NCBI RefSeq assembly: GCF_007859755.1
Contig: NZ_SJPF01000005.1
Location: 248,001-312,000 of the forward strand
Reading direction: 5' to 3'
From: Blastopirellula retiformator
GTDB lineage: Bacteria > Planctomycetota > Planctomycetia > Pirellulales > Pirellulaceae
Length of the DNA stretch: 64,000 nucleotides
Shown here: one piece after another, positions 1 to 10,026 of the stretch
How the letters are laid out: each line of letters starts with the position of its first letter
How positions within the stretch are numbered: the stretch's first letter is position 1
Position numbers and translations under genes: made by a program
The notes under the pieces: model-generated
Database searches by the model: none
Told to the model about the DNA's origin: nothing
Seen by the model: the letters and a program-made list of their open reading frames with translations, nothing else

Positions 1-1958
1 CCCACTGGATCCCTTCTTCGCCGCCGTACATCCCTTCCGGAACCGGGCCGCGGCTGATGACGGCCGGGCGAGTGTAGCCGTAGTTCATGTAGTGGCTGGC
101 CGCACGGCGACGAGCATGACCCTTGGCGTCGAAGTAAGCCTTGTCAGGCCACGGGCCTTCCGCCAGGAAGATGCCGTTGTACTCCAGCAGCGTTCCCTTG
201 CGAAGTTGGACGTCTTTGATCGCGATATTGTATTCGACCAGCGACTGGAAGTAAGCGATCTGGGCTTCGCTGCGACGACGCTGAGCTTCGAGCAGCAGGT
301 CCAAGGTGACCGTCCCGGCGTCGTAGGCGGCTTGCACCGAGTCGACTTCTTTGTCGGCGGCAATCAAGCGGTTCAGGTTCGATTGAACCAGGTTGTAGTT
401 CGAGTCAAGGTCGCGGACCGCGTCGGTCAGCAAGTGCGACACTTCCAGTTCCATGTCTTCTAGGACCGCCTTTTCGCGAGCGATGCGGAGCTGAGCGTTG
501 CGAACCCCAGCCAGTTCCTGGCGGAAACCGATCGGCATGCTGTATTGGGCGCCCAAGGTCCATTCCTGGTAGTTGCCCCCGGTCAGTTCCGACCAGGCGG
601 TCGAGCCGACGGCCGGGAAGTCAGGCGTGTTGCTGTTGCCGGAGATCAACTTGTCGCCCACACCGAGGAACCGGTAGAGGCCGACCACGTCGAGTTGCGG
701 CAGCAGTTGGTTACGAGCGGCGATCATTTCGATCTCACGCTGTTTCAGGCGCCAGCGTTGACGGCGGAGTTCGGCCGACAGGACGATCGCTTCTTCGTGA
801 ATCTGGAACCAGTCGAACTTCACCCAGGCGTCGCTCGGTTCCGACGAAGGTCGAATCAGGCGGCCGTCGTTGGCGGCGATGCCCATGAAGTAGCGAAGTT
901 GGTTTTCGGCTTTGTACAAGTCGCGAAGAGCGGCTTGGGTGCGAGCCCGGAATTCGTAGTACTGTTGGCGAGCCTGAGCTTCTTTCTCCGATTCGCCCCC
1001 TTCGGCGCCCTTTTGCATCAGGGTGAAGATGCGACGCCAGGTGACCAGGGCGCTGTCGCGGCCGGTCTTGGCCGCTTCCAGGTTGTGGTAGGAGAAGTAG
1101 AGCTGCCAGTACGATTCTTCGACATCGCTGACCAGGTTGCGAACGTTGGTCTCGAAGTCGGCCAGGCTGACGTCCTCTCGGACGCGAGCCAGCATCACGT
1201 TGACGCGATTGACCTGCACGCCGCTACCGCGAAGCAACGGATGACGAGCTTCGAGTTCGATATTGGCTTGCCAGTCGCTCGGCAGCGGACGGGTCAGCGG
1301 GCTACGATTGTTCCATTCGTATTGATAGTTGTTCCGCAAAAACCAGGTCGTGCCGGTCGCCGACTTCTTCGTCAACTCGATGGCGCTGGTTCCCAGGTTC
1401 TGCTCAAACACCGACGGGAAGAGGGTGTTGGAGGAGAAGTTTTGCGGGCGATCGTTGTTTTGGTAGTTAGCCGTCATGTTGAGCTGCGCGTCGAACTCCG
1501 ACAGGGCGCCTTCCACACCCAGCGTCGGATCGGTCTCGACGATCGACGGATCATAGATCGTCGGCATCGCATCGTTGCGCGTGATCAAACTGGTCGGGAT
1601 CGCCTGGCTGGTCAACGTGGTGCCGGGGATGACCCGGAAGACCGCGTTGCCGCCGGCCGTACGCAGGACCTTGCTGTTCTTCAGCGACATCTGGACTGCG
1701 TCCTCGAGCGAGAGTTCCCAGATCTGATCCTTCTCTAGCGTGAAGGGATCCGAGAGGGTGAACGGCTCTGCGGCGTTCTCCACCTCAGCCAGACTCGGCT
1801 CACACACGTCCGGATATTCGATATCGGTCGCATGATCGAGGTAGGTAGAGAGATCGTTTCTCTCGGTGAAGTAGAAAGGCTGCGTCGGGTGACAACCAGT
1901 CAGGGCCGAAGCGCCGATCAAAATGATCGCCCAAAACTTCGCGGTGTGCCGGCTCATG
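1..1958 (-). CDS. TolC-family outer membrane lipoprotein (partial, C-terminus outside window)
   Basis: An open frame runs from an ATG at 1958 on the minus strand to the window edge without a stop, giving about 652 residues. It begins with a lipoprotein signal (hydrophobic IILIGASALTGC, lipidated Cys at about residue 22). The body has the long heptad-rich alpha-helical stretches of TolC/OEP proteins, for example around the PIGFRQELAGVRNAQLRIAR segment. Proteins of this family form the outer-membrane duct of tripartite efflux or type I secretion systems. The frame is longer than E. coli TolC (about 470 mature residues) because of an insert or extension near the N-terminus that covers residues 25-150. 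No inner-membrane pump or adaptor gene is visible here, so the substrate is unknown. The start is chosen because the lipobox follows directly. Family assignment is by pattern recognition only. Confidence 0.82.
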
Positions 1959-2240
1959 GAATTCCGTTTCCTGATTGAGCCGTACTAGAACGCTGGGCGT
2001 TTGTTTCGGCTCGGGAAGGTAATCAGTACGTTTGTTGGGCGCAAGATCACTACGGATTTTGCGCCAACGAATGCACTGGATTCCCCCCCGGGACCGATCG
2101 CCCGCACTTGGTGCCGAGCAGCCGTAATCCAGCATGGAAGAGTTATCGGCCGGCCTAACCAGCAAACTTTGGCGAATCCCTAAAATCGTCAAAGTTTTCC
2201 ACGGCGGCCGCTAGCCCAGCATGGCTAGCGGTGAGAATTC

Positions 2241-2717
2241 CTAGAGATACATGCCCACGAAGCCGTCCGACTCGTCGCTTTCTTCTTGGAGCTTTTGGAT
2301 CCGCTGCTCGGTGGCGGATAGATCGCCGGCTGCGATGTAGCGATCAAACTCGACCAGGACAGCCCGCGAGACGGTCGAAGCGAACCACTCGACGATTGGT
2401 TCCGACAGCCACGAGCAGGTTTCCCGCGTCAGCGTGGCGTTCAGGTCGGTTCGCACCGCCTTGGTGTCGTCGGCGCTGGTCATCACCGTTCCCTCGAAGG
2501 CGAACTCGAGCATTCCGTCCGTCTCGTGGTTGAGCAGGTGGAACACGCACTTGGCGTTGTAGAGATAGAACGTATTGAGCGTGCCGTGCTTTTCCAGAGC
2601 CTGCTTCAGGTTCAGGCAGTGCTTCTGGTACTTCGGCGAGGCGTCGAGCGGGATGTCGAGCCGACCAATCGACCGAAGCGGCAAACAATCAAATTCAATC
2701 TCTACCCAGCGCTGCAT
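2241..2717 (-). CDS. Conserved-looking hypothetical protein, 158 aa
   Basis: I do not recognise the family. The protein is soluble, with no signal peptide or membrane segment. It has an N-terminal half with a beta-rich pattern (EIEFDCLPLRSIGRLDIP, then LNTFYLYNAKCVFHLLNH) and a helical acidic C-terminus (QRIQKLQEESDESDGF). It lies 47 bp downstream of the 716-residue exported protein in the same direction, so the two may be cotranscribed. Codon usage matches the neighbouring genes, and no other frame here looks more coding. It is probably a real gene with a planctomycete-restricted role. Confidence 0.7.
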   Translation of the reverse strand: MQRWVEIEFDCLPLRSIGRLDIPLDASPKYQKHCLNLKQALEKHGTLNTFYLYNAKCVFHLLNHETDGMLEFAFEGTVMTSADDTKAVRTDLNATLTRETCSWLSEPIVEWFASTVSRAVLVEFDRYIAAGDLSATEQRIQKLQEESDESDGFVGMYL

Positions 2718-2764
2718 GTGCGTGCTCGATGAAAATAGAAGCGGCGTGGCGAATAAAGCGAGCT

Positions 2765-4915
2765 CTATTCTACAGGTTTCGCGCTGCTAGCGAGATCCTG
2801 GCCTGCCGATTTCTCGTCAGGCATGACCCAGCCGATCGTCGCCCAACCCTCATCAACCACCAAGTCTTCCAAATTCAGCGGACCGGCGCCTTCCCAGCGT
2901 CCCTGCAATTTCAACCCTTCGCCCACAATTTCGGGCTCGAACAGGGCCGAAAACTTCTTGTGCAGGAAAGTCTTGAACGTGATCAGGCGGAAGCCCTGGC
3001 GTTCTTTCCCGATAAACTCGACCAATACGTCGCCATCGCGGGTCAGTTTGGCGCCTTTTTCTCCTCGCTCGACCGTGTAGGCGGCGCTGATTTTGACGAT
3101 ATCGTTAAATTCGGTATCGCCGCGGGTAAATTGACGCCCGCGAATGGCGATCTCGACGCGATCCTTGGCGAATCGGACTTCGACCGGACGCTGGTAATCA
3201 AAGGTGATCGACCAGGGGTCCTTATCCGGCGTGATTTGCAGTTCTTCCGGAATCTCCGTTCCCCGTTCTTTCAGCATTTTCACCATCTTCACATCGGTCA
3301 GCTTTAGACCGCCCACCAGCACTTCGGCGATGTTGGTTGGCATCGATTCGTGCACCTGGACGGCGATGTCGGCCGATTTCGGCGAAGGGACCGGCGGAGC
3401 CGTCGGCGCCGCTAGCTGGAAGCGGTTCGCCTTCAGCATGATGACGTTGAGCGCGTCCGAAGTCGAAGCGATGTTGAAGAACTCAGGGAACTCACCGCGA
3501 CTGTCGAGCGGCTGGCGAACTTCCTTCTTCAGCCGAGTATTAGCGTCTTTGAGTAGATCGACCGTTTGCTCGTCCAGGCGGCGGGCGACGCGCTGTTCGG
3601 CATGTCGCGAACCAATCGCTTCGGCCTGGGACTTCTGGTTATAAGCCTTCTGCGTGCCGATGCGACGAACCAGCGCCGAGCCAGCGTTGATCGAGTTGAA
3701 GGTGGAGTTGGTATCGCAGATGGCGGTTGCCGGCAATCCGCGGACCCCATCCGGATCGATCAGCAGCGTCTTGGTCCCGTACACCGAAGTGACGCCGGTC
3801 GAGTGAACGGTGACCGGACCGTTGTAGCCCATGTTGTTGGAGGTCGTGACGGCGTTGAGCACCAATTGCAGCTTGGCATTCGACAGACTGGGAACCAAGT
3901 CAGCCGTTAGATCGCCGACGGTTCGCCCCGTCCCATGAATCGACGTTCCCAGAATATTGTCGCGGACAGGCGCCACGTCATTGACCTTGCGATCGATGCC
4001 ATAACCAACGAAACGTTCCGAGACCGCCACGAACAGGTTGGGCCGATTCAGCGACTTGCGTGCTTCAGCAATCAAACCCGGTATTTGCCCAGCTTGCGCA
4101 AACCACCCGAGTTGAGCCCCGATTGCGGCGGCGTCATCTGGATTCGGCGTTTCCTGATACTTCTTCAGGTTCTCCGACAGCAGGCCGAGCTGCATCTCGT
4201 ACATTTCTTTCAGTTGCATCGTGGTGGCGAAGAATTGCAGGTCGATGTAGCGACGCAGCCCCTTGCGAACGGCGGCGAACCGAGGGTATTCGAGCCCTTT
4301 GACCCCGGAGTTGAAGCGGAGATAGCAGCGCTCCAGCGCCGCCAGATCGGGATCGTCGGCGGCGAGCTGCTCGGTCATGTCGTCCCAGTGGAGATAGTTC
4401 TTCCAGCCATCTTCGGTCGCTTTACCAGAGTTGTGGATGAACGACTCGAGCTTGGCGATCGCCGCTTCCAGTTGCTTCTTCGCGGCGGCGGCCTGCTCGG
4501 GCGTGACCGGCTTGAATTGTTCCTGGGCGCCAGCGATTTCATCCGCGACCGATTCTTGCTCGGTCGGGAACTGCTCGATCCATTTTGCTAATTTTGTTCG
4601 TACCGAAACAAATTGCGGCAATTCGAGGCCTTCCGCATCTCCTTCATATTTCGCCAAAATTTCTTTGAGCGTCTCTAGCGAGGCATATTCCCCTAATTGG
4701 GTCTGCGAGTAGAGTTCATTGGTATCGAGATACTTCCGCCAGCCTTGGCCGTTCTTTCCTTCGCCCAACCACTGAAGCAGGTCGCGCTGTGCGGCGAATA
4801 CTTGCTGTGGGGCATCATCTTGCCCCAACGCGATGTCTGCGGCGGAAATGCCAAGCGTTATCGCCAGAAGAGCTACTAATCGACTTGTATAACTAGCCGC
4901 CGTGCTGAGAAACAT
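2765..4915 (-). CDS. Exported protein of unknown function, 716 aa
   Basis: The N-terminus has a Sec-type signal (RLVALLAITLGISAADIALG, cleavage near residue 31), so the mature protein is probably periplasmic or outside the cell. The first 300 residues are helical with recurring motifs: two stretches of the type GW(R/K)KYL followed by ELYSQTQL or DDMTEQL, suggesting an internal duplication around residues 55-110 and 165-220. A central region (about 290-450) is rich in Gly, Asn and Thr. A beta-rich C-terminal part (about 560-690) follows. No catalytic motif is evident. It faces away from the thioredoxin/CAP-like gene across a 335-bp divergent intergenic region and precedes the small 158-residue gene. 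No function is assigned. Confidence 0.75.
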   Translation of the reverse strand: MFLSTAASYTSRLVALLAITLGISAADIALGQDDAPQQVFAAQRDLLQWLGEGKNGQGWRKYLDTNELYSQTQLGEYASLETLKEILAKYEGDAEGLELPQFVSVRTKLAKWIEQFPTEQESVADEIAGAQEQFKPVTPEQAAAAKKQLEAAIAKLESFIHNSGKATEDGWKNYLHWDDMTEQLAADDPDLAALERCYLRFNSGVKGLEYPRFAAVRKGLRRYIDLQFFATTMQLKEMYEMQLGLLSENLKKYQETPNPDDAAAIGAQLGWFAQAGQIPGLIAEARKSLNRPNLFVAVSERFVGYGIDRKVNDVAPVRDNILGTSIHGTGRTVGDLTADLVPSLSNAKLQLVLNAVTTSNNMGYNGPVTVHSTGVTSVYGTKTLLIDPDGVRGLPATAICDTNSTFNSINAGSALVRRIGTQKAYNQKSQAEAIGSRHAEQRVARRLDEQTVDLLKDANTRLKKEVRQPLDSRGEFPEFFNIASTSDALNVIMLKANRFQLAAPTAPPVPSPKSADIAVQVHESMPTNIAEVLVGGLKLTDVKMVKMLKERGTEIPEELQITPDKDPWSITFDYQRPVEVRFAKDRVEIAIRGRQFTRGDTEFNDIVKISAAYTVERGEKGAKLTRDGDVLVEFIGKERQGFRLITFKTFLHKKFSALFEPEIVGEGLKLQGRWEGAGPLNLEDLVVDEGWATIGWVMPDEKSAGQDLASSAKPVE

Positions 4916-5250
4916 GGATGGTCCTTCTAGAGCAAGCGAGAGGGGGTGCAGGTCGCCGCATTGGTTCTAGACTTGATATCACGAATAGCACCGGAAAGCC
5001 ACTAGGTTTTCCTAATCGTTACGCATTGAACCACACACAATTCCCATTTATCCTATTCTTCGGAATGCATGCACATCGACTTTTCTTCCTGTTGTGCGTC
5101 GTCCACCTTATCTAGGGCATGGCGGCCTTGTTACCCGATTGACTGGCACAATCGGCACGCGCTATTCTGGACCTCTTACGTAGCTCATGAATTCGGCAGA
5201 ATCGTTCTATTCTGCACATGCTGTTACACATCACCCCCGGGGCAAAGTAG
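4916..5250. other. Divergent intergenic region with a small palindrome
   Basis: The 335 bp between two divergent genes have no credible coding content. They should contain promoters for both. A 7-bp inverted repeat GCAGAAT/ATTCTGC (5196-5202 and 5209-5215) lies about 35 bp upstream of the plus-strand start and could be an operator or the start of a leader hairpin. I see no clean -35/-10 pair. Confidence 0.35.
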
Positions 5251-6111
5251 ATGCTGAAACGAACCCTCCTAGCCATCGTTGCATTGGTCGCGATCATCTC
5301 CCTCACGCATACCGCACAGGCTGACTCGCTGTATTGGTATGACGACTACTCGACGGCCGTCCGCACCGCGATCAATGATAACCGAATGCTGCTGATTTAC
5401 TTCCGCGGAGAAGACGAAGCGAAGCATGAGGAATTCCAGCAGGTCATGGCCGATCCTCAAGTCGCCGAACTGGCCGGCAACTATATCTTGGCCGAGCTGC
5501 CGTTGAACGCGACCGTCGGCAGCGGCGAGAAACAAACCAAGCTCCTCTCGCATGGCGCCTTTCAGCATATGGATGGCAAGCCGGGCGTGGCGATCCTCGA
5601 TTTCGTCGACGACACTGACGAAAACTACAGCTATGTCGTCAGCCAATTCCAGTTCCGCGACAATCGCGTTCGCAGCGTTCATCAGATGCGGACGATCTTG
5701 TCGCTGCCGCGCGGCTCGCTGACCCAGCGCACCTTGATCTACGCCGTTCGCATGCATCCCGAAGCTCCCCGCAGCACCAACGGAGTCTTTCGTCGACTGC
5801 TAGCGGTGGCGACGCTGCAGCACAGTCGGTTGCAGGCTCGCATGCAGTTGCAGGGGCATCATTCGTGGGAATCGCGGTTCCATCAGCTCAGCGGCCAATT
5901 GCCTGGCCACATGTTGCCGACCGAAGTTTGCGCTGAAAGCTGGCCTGGTCAGAACCTGGAAGACGCCGCGATCGAATGCGTTCGCAGCTGGCGTCACTCG
6001 TCGGGTCACTGGTCCGCCGTCAGCGCCGACAATACTTATTACGGTTATGACATGAAGCGCGGTAATAACGGCATCTGGTACGCCACCGGAATCTTCGCCA
6101 AGAACCGCTAG
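5251..6111 (+). CDS. Exported thioredoxin-fold protein with C-terminal CAP-like domain
   Basis: The 286-residue protein has a signal peptide (LLAIVALVAIISLTHTAQA). Residues about 30-150 have the pattern of a thioredoxin-fold domain: LLIYFRGEDEAKHEEF, a VAELAGNYILAELPL strand, then PGVAILDFVD. The CxxC active site is absent, so redox activity is unlikely. Residues about 185-286 resemble a CAP/SCP-like domain: LQHSRLQARMQLQGHHSWE, then ESWPGQNLEDA, then SWRHSSGHWSA and a final NGIWYATGIF strand. These follow the order of the CAP signature (His-containing helix, GEN-like turn, W-x-x-SxGH, aromatic end). The domain order is an inference by eye. It is followed by strong hairpins that probably end the transcript. 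The role is unknown, probably periplasmic or secreted. Confidence 0.72.
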   Translation: MLKRTLLAIVALVAIISLTHTAQADSLYWYDDYSTAVRTAINDNRMLLIYFRGEDEAKHEEFQQVMADPQVAELAGNYILAELPLNATVGSGEKQTKLLSHGAFQHMDGKPGVAILDFVDDTDENYSYVVSQFQFRDNRVRSVHQMRTILSLPRGSLTQRTLIYAVRMHPEAPRSTNGVFRRLLAVATLQHSRLQARMQLQGHHSWESRFHQLSGQLPGHMLPTEVCAESWPGQNLEDAAIECVRSWRHSSGHWSAVSADNTYYGYDMKRGNNGIWYATGIFAKNR

Positions 6112-6130
6112 TCGGGCCAATTGCCCCTAC

Positions 6131-6213
6131 CGCCGGCACATCTATTGCAGCCGGCGCTAGAACGTTGTTTTTTTGCCACATGCGGCGTTGAAAAAACGCC
6201 GCATGTGTCGTTT
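6131..6213 (+). terminator. Tandem hairpins, probable terminator
   Basis: Two inverted repeats follow the stop at 6111. The first is CGCCGGC/GCCGGCG (6131-6137 and 6150-6156). The second has perfect 13-bp arms CACATGCGGCGTT/AACGCCGCATGTG (6177-6189 and 6195-6207), followed by a short T-run (tcgtttt). It separates the CAP-like gene from the DUF11 gene. Confidence 0.6.
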
Positions 6214-6302
6214 TCGCATGCTAGGTTTGCCTAGCCCGCATTCTTTCTGTGCGCGGCGGCAATCCAATTCGGCGGCCATGACAGCCCAAACCGAGTAGTA
6301 GC

Positions 6303-8876
6303 ATGCGTTCGTTTCATCCTGACAACTCGAGACGCCTGATCGCGATCAGTTTGCTCCTTTCCCTGGTGGGAAGCGGCTGCTCGTCGATCCGCGTGCCGTC
6401 CATCGATCCGACGGGCCGGCGCGTCTTTGATTGCGATCAATCGACCACGCTGTTCGCCCCGTCCGATTGCATGCCGAAACCGGCCTACGCCGCGCCCCCA
6501 GCGCCGGCGCCTTGTGCCGCGAGCGGCGCAGTCGCCACGACGCCGTTGCCCAAACCGCCCAAGGGAGTCGTTGAGCCGGAGAAGTCGCTCAGTCTGTCGC
6601 CATCGCGGATCGTCGCGCCGGTCGGAACCGAAGTGGTGCTGGTCGCGGGCCTCAATGGCGAAGAATGCTGTCTGCATGAAGGAGGCCGCCCGATCAAATG
6701 GATGATTTCGCAAGATAGCGTCGGCCATTTCTCGGAAGTCGGCGGTCGCGATACGACGACGCGCTTCGTCTCCTTAGGCGGCGAACAAGGAATCGTCAGC
6801 CCGACCTATGCGATTGGGCGAACGCAACTTTTCGACCAGACCATTGATCGTGGTACCGAAATCCCCGGCGACGACGTCCGCGTGCTCCGCGGGCAAAACT
6901 GGATCAGCGTCAGCTCTTCCTCGCCAGGCACGAGCCGCGTGACGGCCCTAGCCGATAAACTGAAAAACTGGCCTGCTCGTCAGCGCACCGCGACGGTCGA
7001 ATGGATCGACGCGCAGTGGCAGATTCCGGCCTCCGCGTTCCAGCGAGCCGGCGAACGCGCGTTCCTGACGACGACGGTCACGACCCAAACGACGCAGTCG
7101 CCGCTCCATTCCTGGATCGTCAAATACGAAATCATCGACGGCGCCGCTGCTGGGTTTATGGTTAACGGCGTGATGTCGTCGACTCCGGCAGTCGAAGTGA
7201 CGACCGACTCCAACGGTCGCGCCACGGCCGAGATCGTCCCGGCCACGCGTGATCAGCCGGGTGTCGCCCGGGTGCGGGTCACGGTCATTCGTCCTGACAA
7301 CGCCAACTATGGCACGACCGAACGGTTGACGTTGGCCACGCAAGACGCGACGGTCACCTGGAGCGCCGCCCAGCTAACCGCCGAAATCGCCGGTCCGGCG
7401 GTCGCCGAGATCGACTCGACCGCCACGTACGACCTAGTGATCTCGAACCAGGGGGATGTGCCGGCCACGAATGTCGTCGCCTTCATTCCGCTTCCCGGCG
7501 GTATGCAGTATGCCCAAAGTAGCGTTCCGGCCACGCAACGGGGCAACGATGTCGAGTGGAGCCTGGGCACGATTGAGGCTCGCGGCTATCGACGGATTCA
7601 GATGGTCTGCGCCGTCCAAGGCGCCGGCAACCACCAGCTTTGTCTCTCGGTTTCGGGAGATGGAGAGTTGCGGCACCGCAGCTGTGCGAACACGCAGGTT
7701 GCCTCGAACAATATCTCGGTCCAGGTCAACGGTCCGCAGCAAATCATCAACGGGTCGGAATTTGACACGATCATCACCATTCGCAACAACGGGACCGCCC
7801 CGCTGACCAATCTGGTCCTGCGAGACGAGTTCTCGACCGGGCTACAGCACATCAGCGGCGCCGGCAACATGATCGCCACCAATCCGATTTCGGTCGCTCC
7901 TGGCGAGACGATCAACGAAACGCTAACCTTCCAGGCGGTCGCCAATGGTCGCCAATGCCACCGCATCTCGGTCACGGCCGATGGCGAAGCTCCGGTGCTG
8001 CGGGAAGCCTGCGTTGACGTCGTTCCGCCTGCAGCTCAGCCGAATTACGACCTGTCGTTTATCGCGACCAATCCCAACTCTCCCGGTCAGCCGATCCAGG
8101 CGATCGCCCAGGGAGATGACGTGTTGTTCCTGATGCGACTGCAAAATATCAGCAGCGTACAGCTGCGAGCCGTGCAGATTGCAATCAACTACGACGCCAA
8201 CTTTGAAGGCTTGTCGGCCACGCAGTACGGTAATAGTGACGAACTGCGAACCGTCAAATGGCAATACAACGAGGGAATCGCCCCGGGCGCCAGTGCTGAG
8301 CTTCGCGTCTTGTGCAAGGCGACCGAACTGGCCAACGCGGCCTGTGCTCGCGTTACCGTCAGTGCAAGCGATCTGCAGCCGCAAACGTTGCAAGCTTGCG
8401 TCCAGATCGCCCAGCCGCGCAGTGCTCCGCCCGAGCAGCCGCCGGCCGTTAATCCGAACAATGGCAACGCCGGCAATCAGCCGATGGCGCAACCGGGCCA
8501 GCTGTCGGTGAAGATCGCCTCGCTGCAGGGTGACGTTCGCGTCGGCGGCGCCATCACCTATGTGATGACGGTCAAGAACGAATCGGCCACCGAAGACAGT
8601 AACGTGCAAATCATGCTTCGCTTGCCGCCTGGTTTGAAGAACGCGCAGGTCGCGTCCCGCGATGGAACCAACTTTGGGGCTCCGCGAATCAGCCCCGACG
8701 GCAGCAACGTGGCCATTCCGCCAATCAACTACTTGAGAGCCGGAGCGACGCTGGAGTTTGAGGTACAAGCCACTGCCGTCGCCGCAGGCCCGCAAACGAT
8801 CATCGCCGAGGCGACCAGCGCCCGGTCGAGCCAGCTGGCCACTGCCCAGGAAACGACCAACGCCTACCCGCAGTAA
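6303..8876 (+). CDS. DUF11-repeat cell-surface lipoprotein
   Basis: The 857-residue protein begins with a lipoprotein signal (LIAISLLLSLVGSGC, Cys at residue 26). After a Pro/Ala linker (about 60-95) it has several immunoglobulin-like DUF11 conserved repeat domains. Their hallmarks are recurring: STATYDLVISNQGDVPATNV, EFDTIITIRNNGTAPLTNL, and VGGAITYVMTVKNESATEDS, each with a following L/IPPGLK-type strand. At least four such units lie between about 360 and 850. A Pro/Asn linker precedes the last one (about 705-730). DUF11 proteins are large surface or envelope proteins, common in planctomycetes, thought to be structural or adhesive. It sits 90 bp upstream of the KaiC-like gene in the same direction. 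Confidence 0.85.
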   Translation: MRSFHPDNSRRLIAISLLLSLVGSGCSSIRVPSIDPTGRRVFDCDQSTTLFAPSDCMPKPAYAAPPAPAPCAASGAVATTPLPKPPKGVVEPEKSLSLSPSRIVAPVGTEVVLVAGLNGEECCLHEGGRPIKWMISQDSVGHFSEVGGRDTTTRFVSLGGEQGIVSPTYAIGRTQLFDQTIDRGTEIPGDDVRVLRGQNWISVSSSSPGTSRVTALADKLKNWPARQRTATVEWIDAQWQIPASAFQRAGERAFLTTTVTTQTTQSPLHSWIVKYEIIDGAAAGFMVNGVMSSTPAVEVTTDSNGRATAEIVPATRDQPGVARVRVTVIRPDNANYGTTERLTLATQDATVTWSAAQLTAEIAGPAVAEIDSTATYDLVISNQGDVPATNVVAFIPLPGGMQYAQSSVPATQRGNDVEWSLGTIEARGYRRIQMVCAVQGAGNHQLCLSVSGDGELRHRSCANTQVASNNISVQVNGPQQIINGSEFDTIITIRNNGTAPLTNLVLRDEFSTGLQHISGAGNMIATNPISVAPGETINETLTFQAVANGRQCHRISVTADGEAPVLREACVDVVPPAAQPNYDLSFIATNPNSPGQPIQAIAQGDDVLFLMRLQNISSVQLRAVQIAINYDANFEGLSATQYGNSDELRTVKWQYNEGIAPGASAELRVLCKATELANAACARVTVSASDLQPQTLQACVQIAQPRSAPPEQPPAVNPNNGNAGNQPMAQPGQLSVKIASLQGDVRVGGAITYVMTVKNESATEDSNVQIMLRLPPGLKNAQVASRDGTNFGAPRISPDGSNVAIPPINYLRAGATLEFEVQATAVAAGPQTIIAEATSARSSQLATAQETTNAYPQ

Positions 8877-8970
8877 GCGGCGTCGAAAGCAGGGGCGATT
8901 GACCCGGCGGCAGGCACTTTTCAGAATCGGGGGTAGTTTCTTCCCTGACATCTGATGACGAAAGCAAGTG

Positions 8971-9849
8971 ATGCAGCGACAAACGACCGGCGTGCCAGGC
9001 CTCGACGAGCTATTGGGAGGCGGCCTCGTGCCGGGGACGTTGACGGTAATCGTCGGCGCGACCGGGATTGGCAAAACGCAATTCGGCGTTCACTTCGCCC
9101 ATGCCGGCGTCCAGCAAGAGGAACGCAGCGGCGTCTTCTTTGACATGAGCTCCCGCGGCGATTCGCAAAACCACGCCGCTTATGCGCAGCGGATGGTCGA
9201 CTGGAAGCTGCAACGCTGCGATTCGCAGGCCAAGCCGAACCTGGACGACTTCTTCTCCAAGGATGTCGACTATGGCAACTTCCTGCATGTCTTTGACTAC
9301 ATCGGTAAGCGAGTCACCAAGCGGGATCTCGACTGGGACGAGTGGCACGAGTGGCAAGGAGAGCTGAACGAAAAGCTGGCGACGACGATTGGCTTTTTGT
9401 ACGGCAATCTCTGTCGCGGGTCCCGGCGAATTGTGATCGACGGGATTGAGCCGGTCGATACGCCGAGCGAATCGATCCAGTTCAACCTATTTGAATACGT
9501 CTATCACCAGATCGTCCGAAAAGACCCGATGTGGGTTGCCCGCGATCTGTTTCGGCAGAAGTTTCGCGAGCATGCCGAAGAGGCGGAGCGGCACAACTAT
9601 GACCCGGCCGAAGTCGGCTGCGTGCTGCTGCAGACGTCGAAGGAAGCGATGCTCGACGACTTGATCTCGCGCCCGCTTGACGAGGGAGATATCCTCTCCG
9701 GGGCCAATACGATCATCTACCTCGGCAAGTTTATGGACGGCCGCAAGCTACGCCGGGCGATGTACGTGCCCAAGCACCGCGGAAGCGCCGTGACCGACGA
9801 GATTGTGCCCTACACGATTGATGACGCCGGGCTGCACTTTGAGGCGTAG
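8971..9849 (+). CDS. KaiC/RAD55-family ATPase
   Basis: The 292-residue protein opens directly with the KaiC-type entry TGVPGLDELLGGGLVPGT, then Walker A GATGIGKT (residues 29-36) and a Walker B-like strand RRIVIDGIEP near residue 155. A single RecA-like domain is present. It differs from clock KaiC (two domains, about 520 residues) and lacks the KaiB/KaiA neighbours, so it is better viewed as a RAD55-like signalling ATPase. A GTG at 8968 lies immediately upstream of the ATG at 8971 and either could start translation. It follows the DUF11 gene and ends just before a perfect 18-bp hairpin. The target and pathway are unknown. Confidence 0.85.
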   Translation: MQRQTTGVPGLDELLGGGLVPGTLTVIVGATGIGKTQFGVHFAHAGVQQEERSGVFFDMSSRGDSQNHAAYAQRMVDWKLQRCDSQAKPNLDDFFSKDVDYGNFLHVFDYIGKRVTKRDLDWDEWHEWQGELNEKLATTIGFLYGNLCRGSRRIVIDGIEPVDTPSESIQFNLFEYVYHQIVRKDPMWVARDLFRQKFREHAEEAERHNYDPAEVGCVLLQTSKEAMLDDLISRPLDEGDILSGANTIIYLGKFMDGRKLRRAMYVPKHRGSAVTDEIVPYTIDDAGLHFEA

Positions 9850-9858
9850 CGCTGCTAC

Positions 9859-9898
9859 CTAGGTGCCGTTGCCACGAAGACGTGGCAACGGCACCTAG
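9859..9898. terminator. Perfect 18-bp inverted repeat between convergent genes
   Basis: The arms 9859-9876 and 9881-9898 are exact reverse complements (they begin CTAGGTGCCG and end CGGCACCTAG), with the loop AAGA. No T-run follows on either strand. It sits 10 bp after the KaiC-like stop in a convergent gap, so a bidirectional terminator or mRNA 3' end is likely. A small REP-like or MITE-like origin is also possible because both ends carry CTAG. Confidence 0.6.
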
Positions 9899-10026
9899 AA
9901 GCTGGCGGATCGAGATGTTCCGCCAAGCTCAAACCGGATGGTTAGGCATCTTGTCGCGGACGCGACCCAACCAGTCTGCTGCAGACTGACCGGGCCACCC
10001 GGTGTTTTCTCCAACCCGTGTTTTCT

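Noticed and set aside
545-1738. Long plus-strand open frame (397 codons)
   Set aside because: It is antisense to the TolC-like gene, which has a lipobox and typical family pattern. The plus frame shows no family features.
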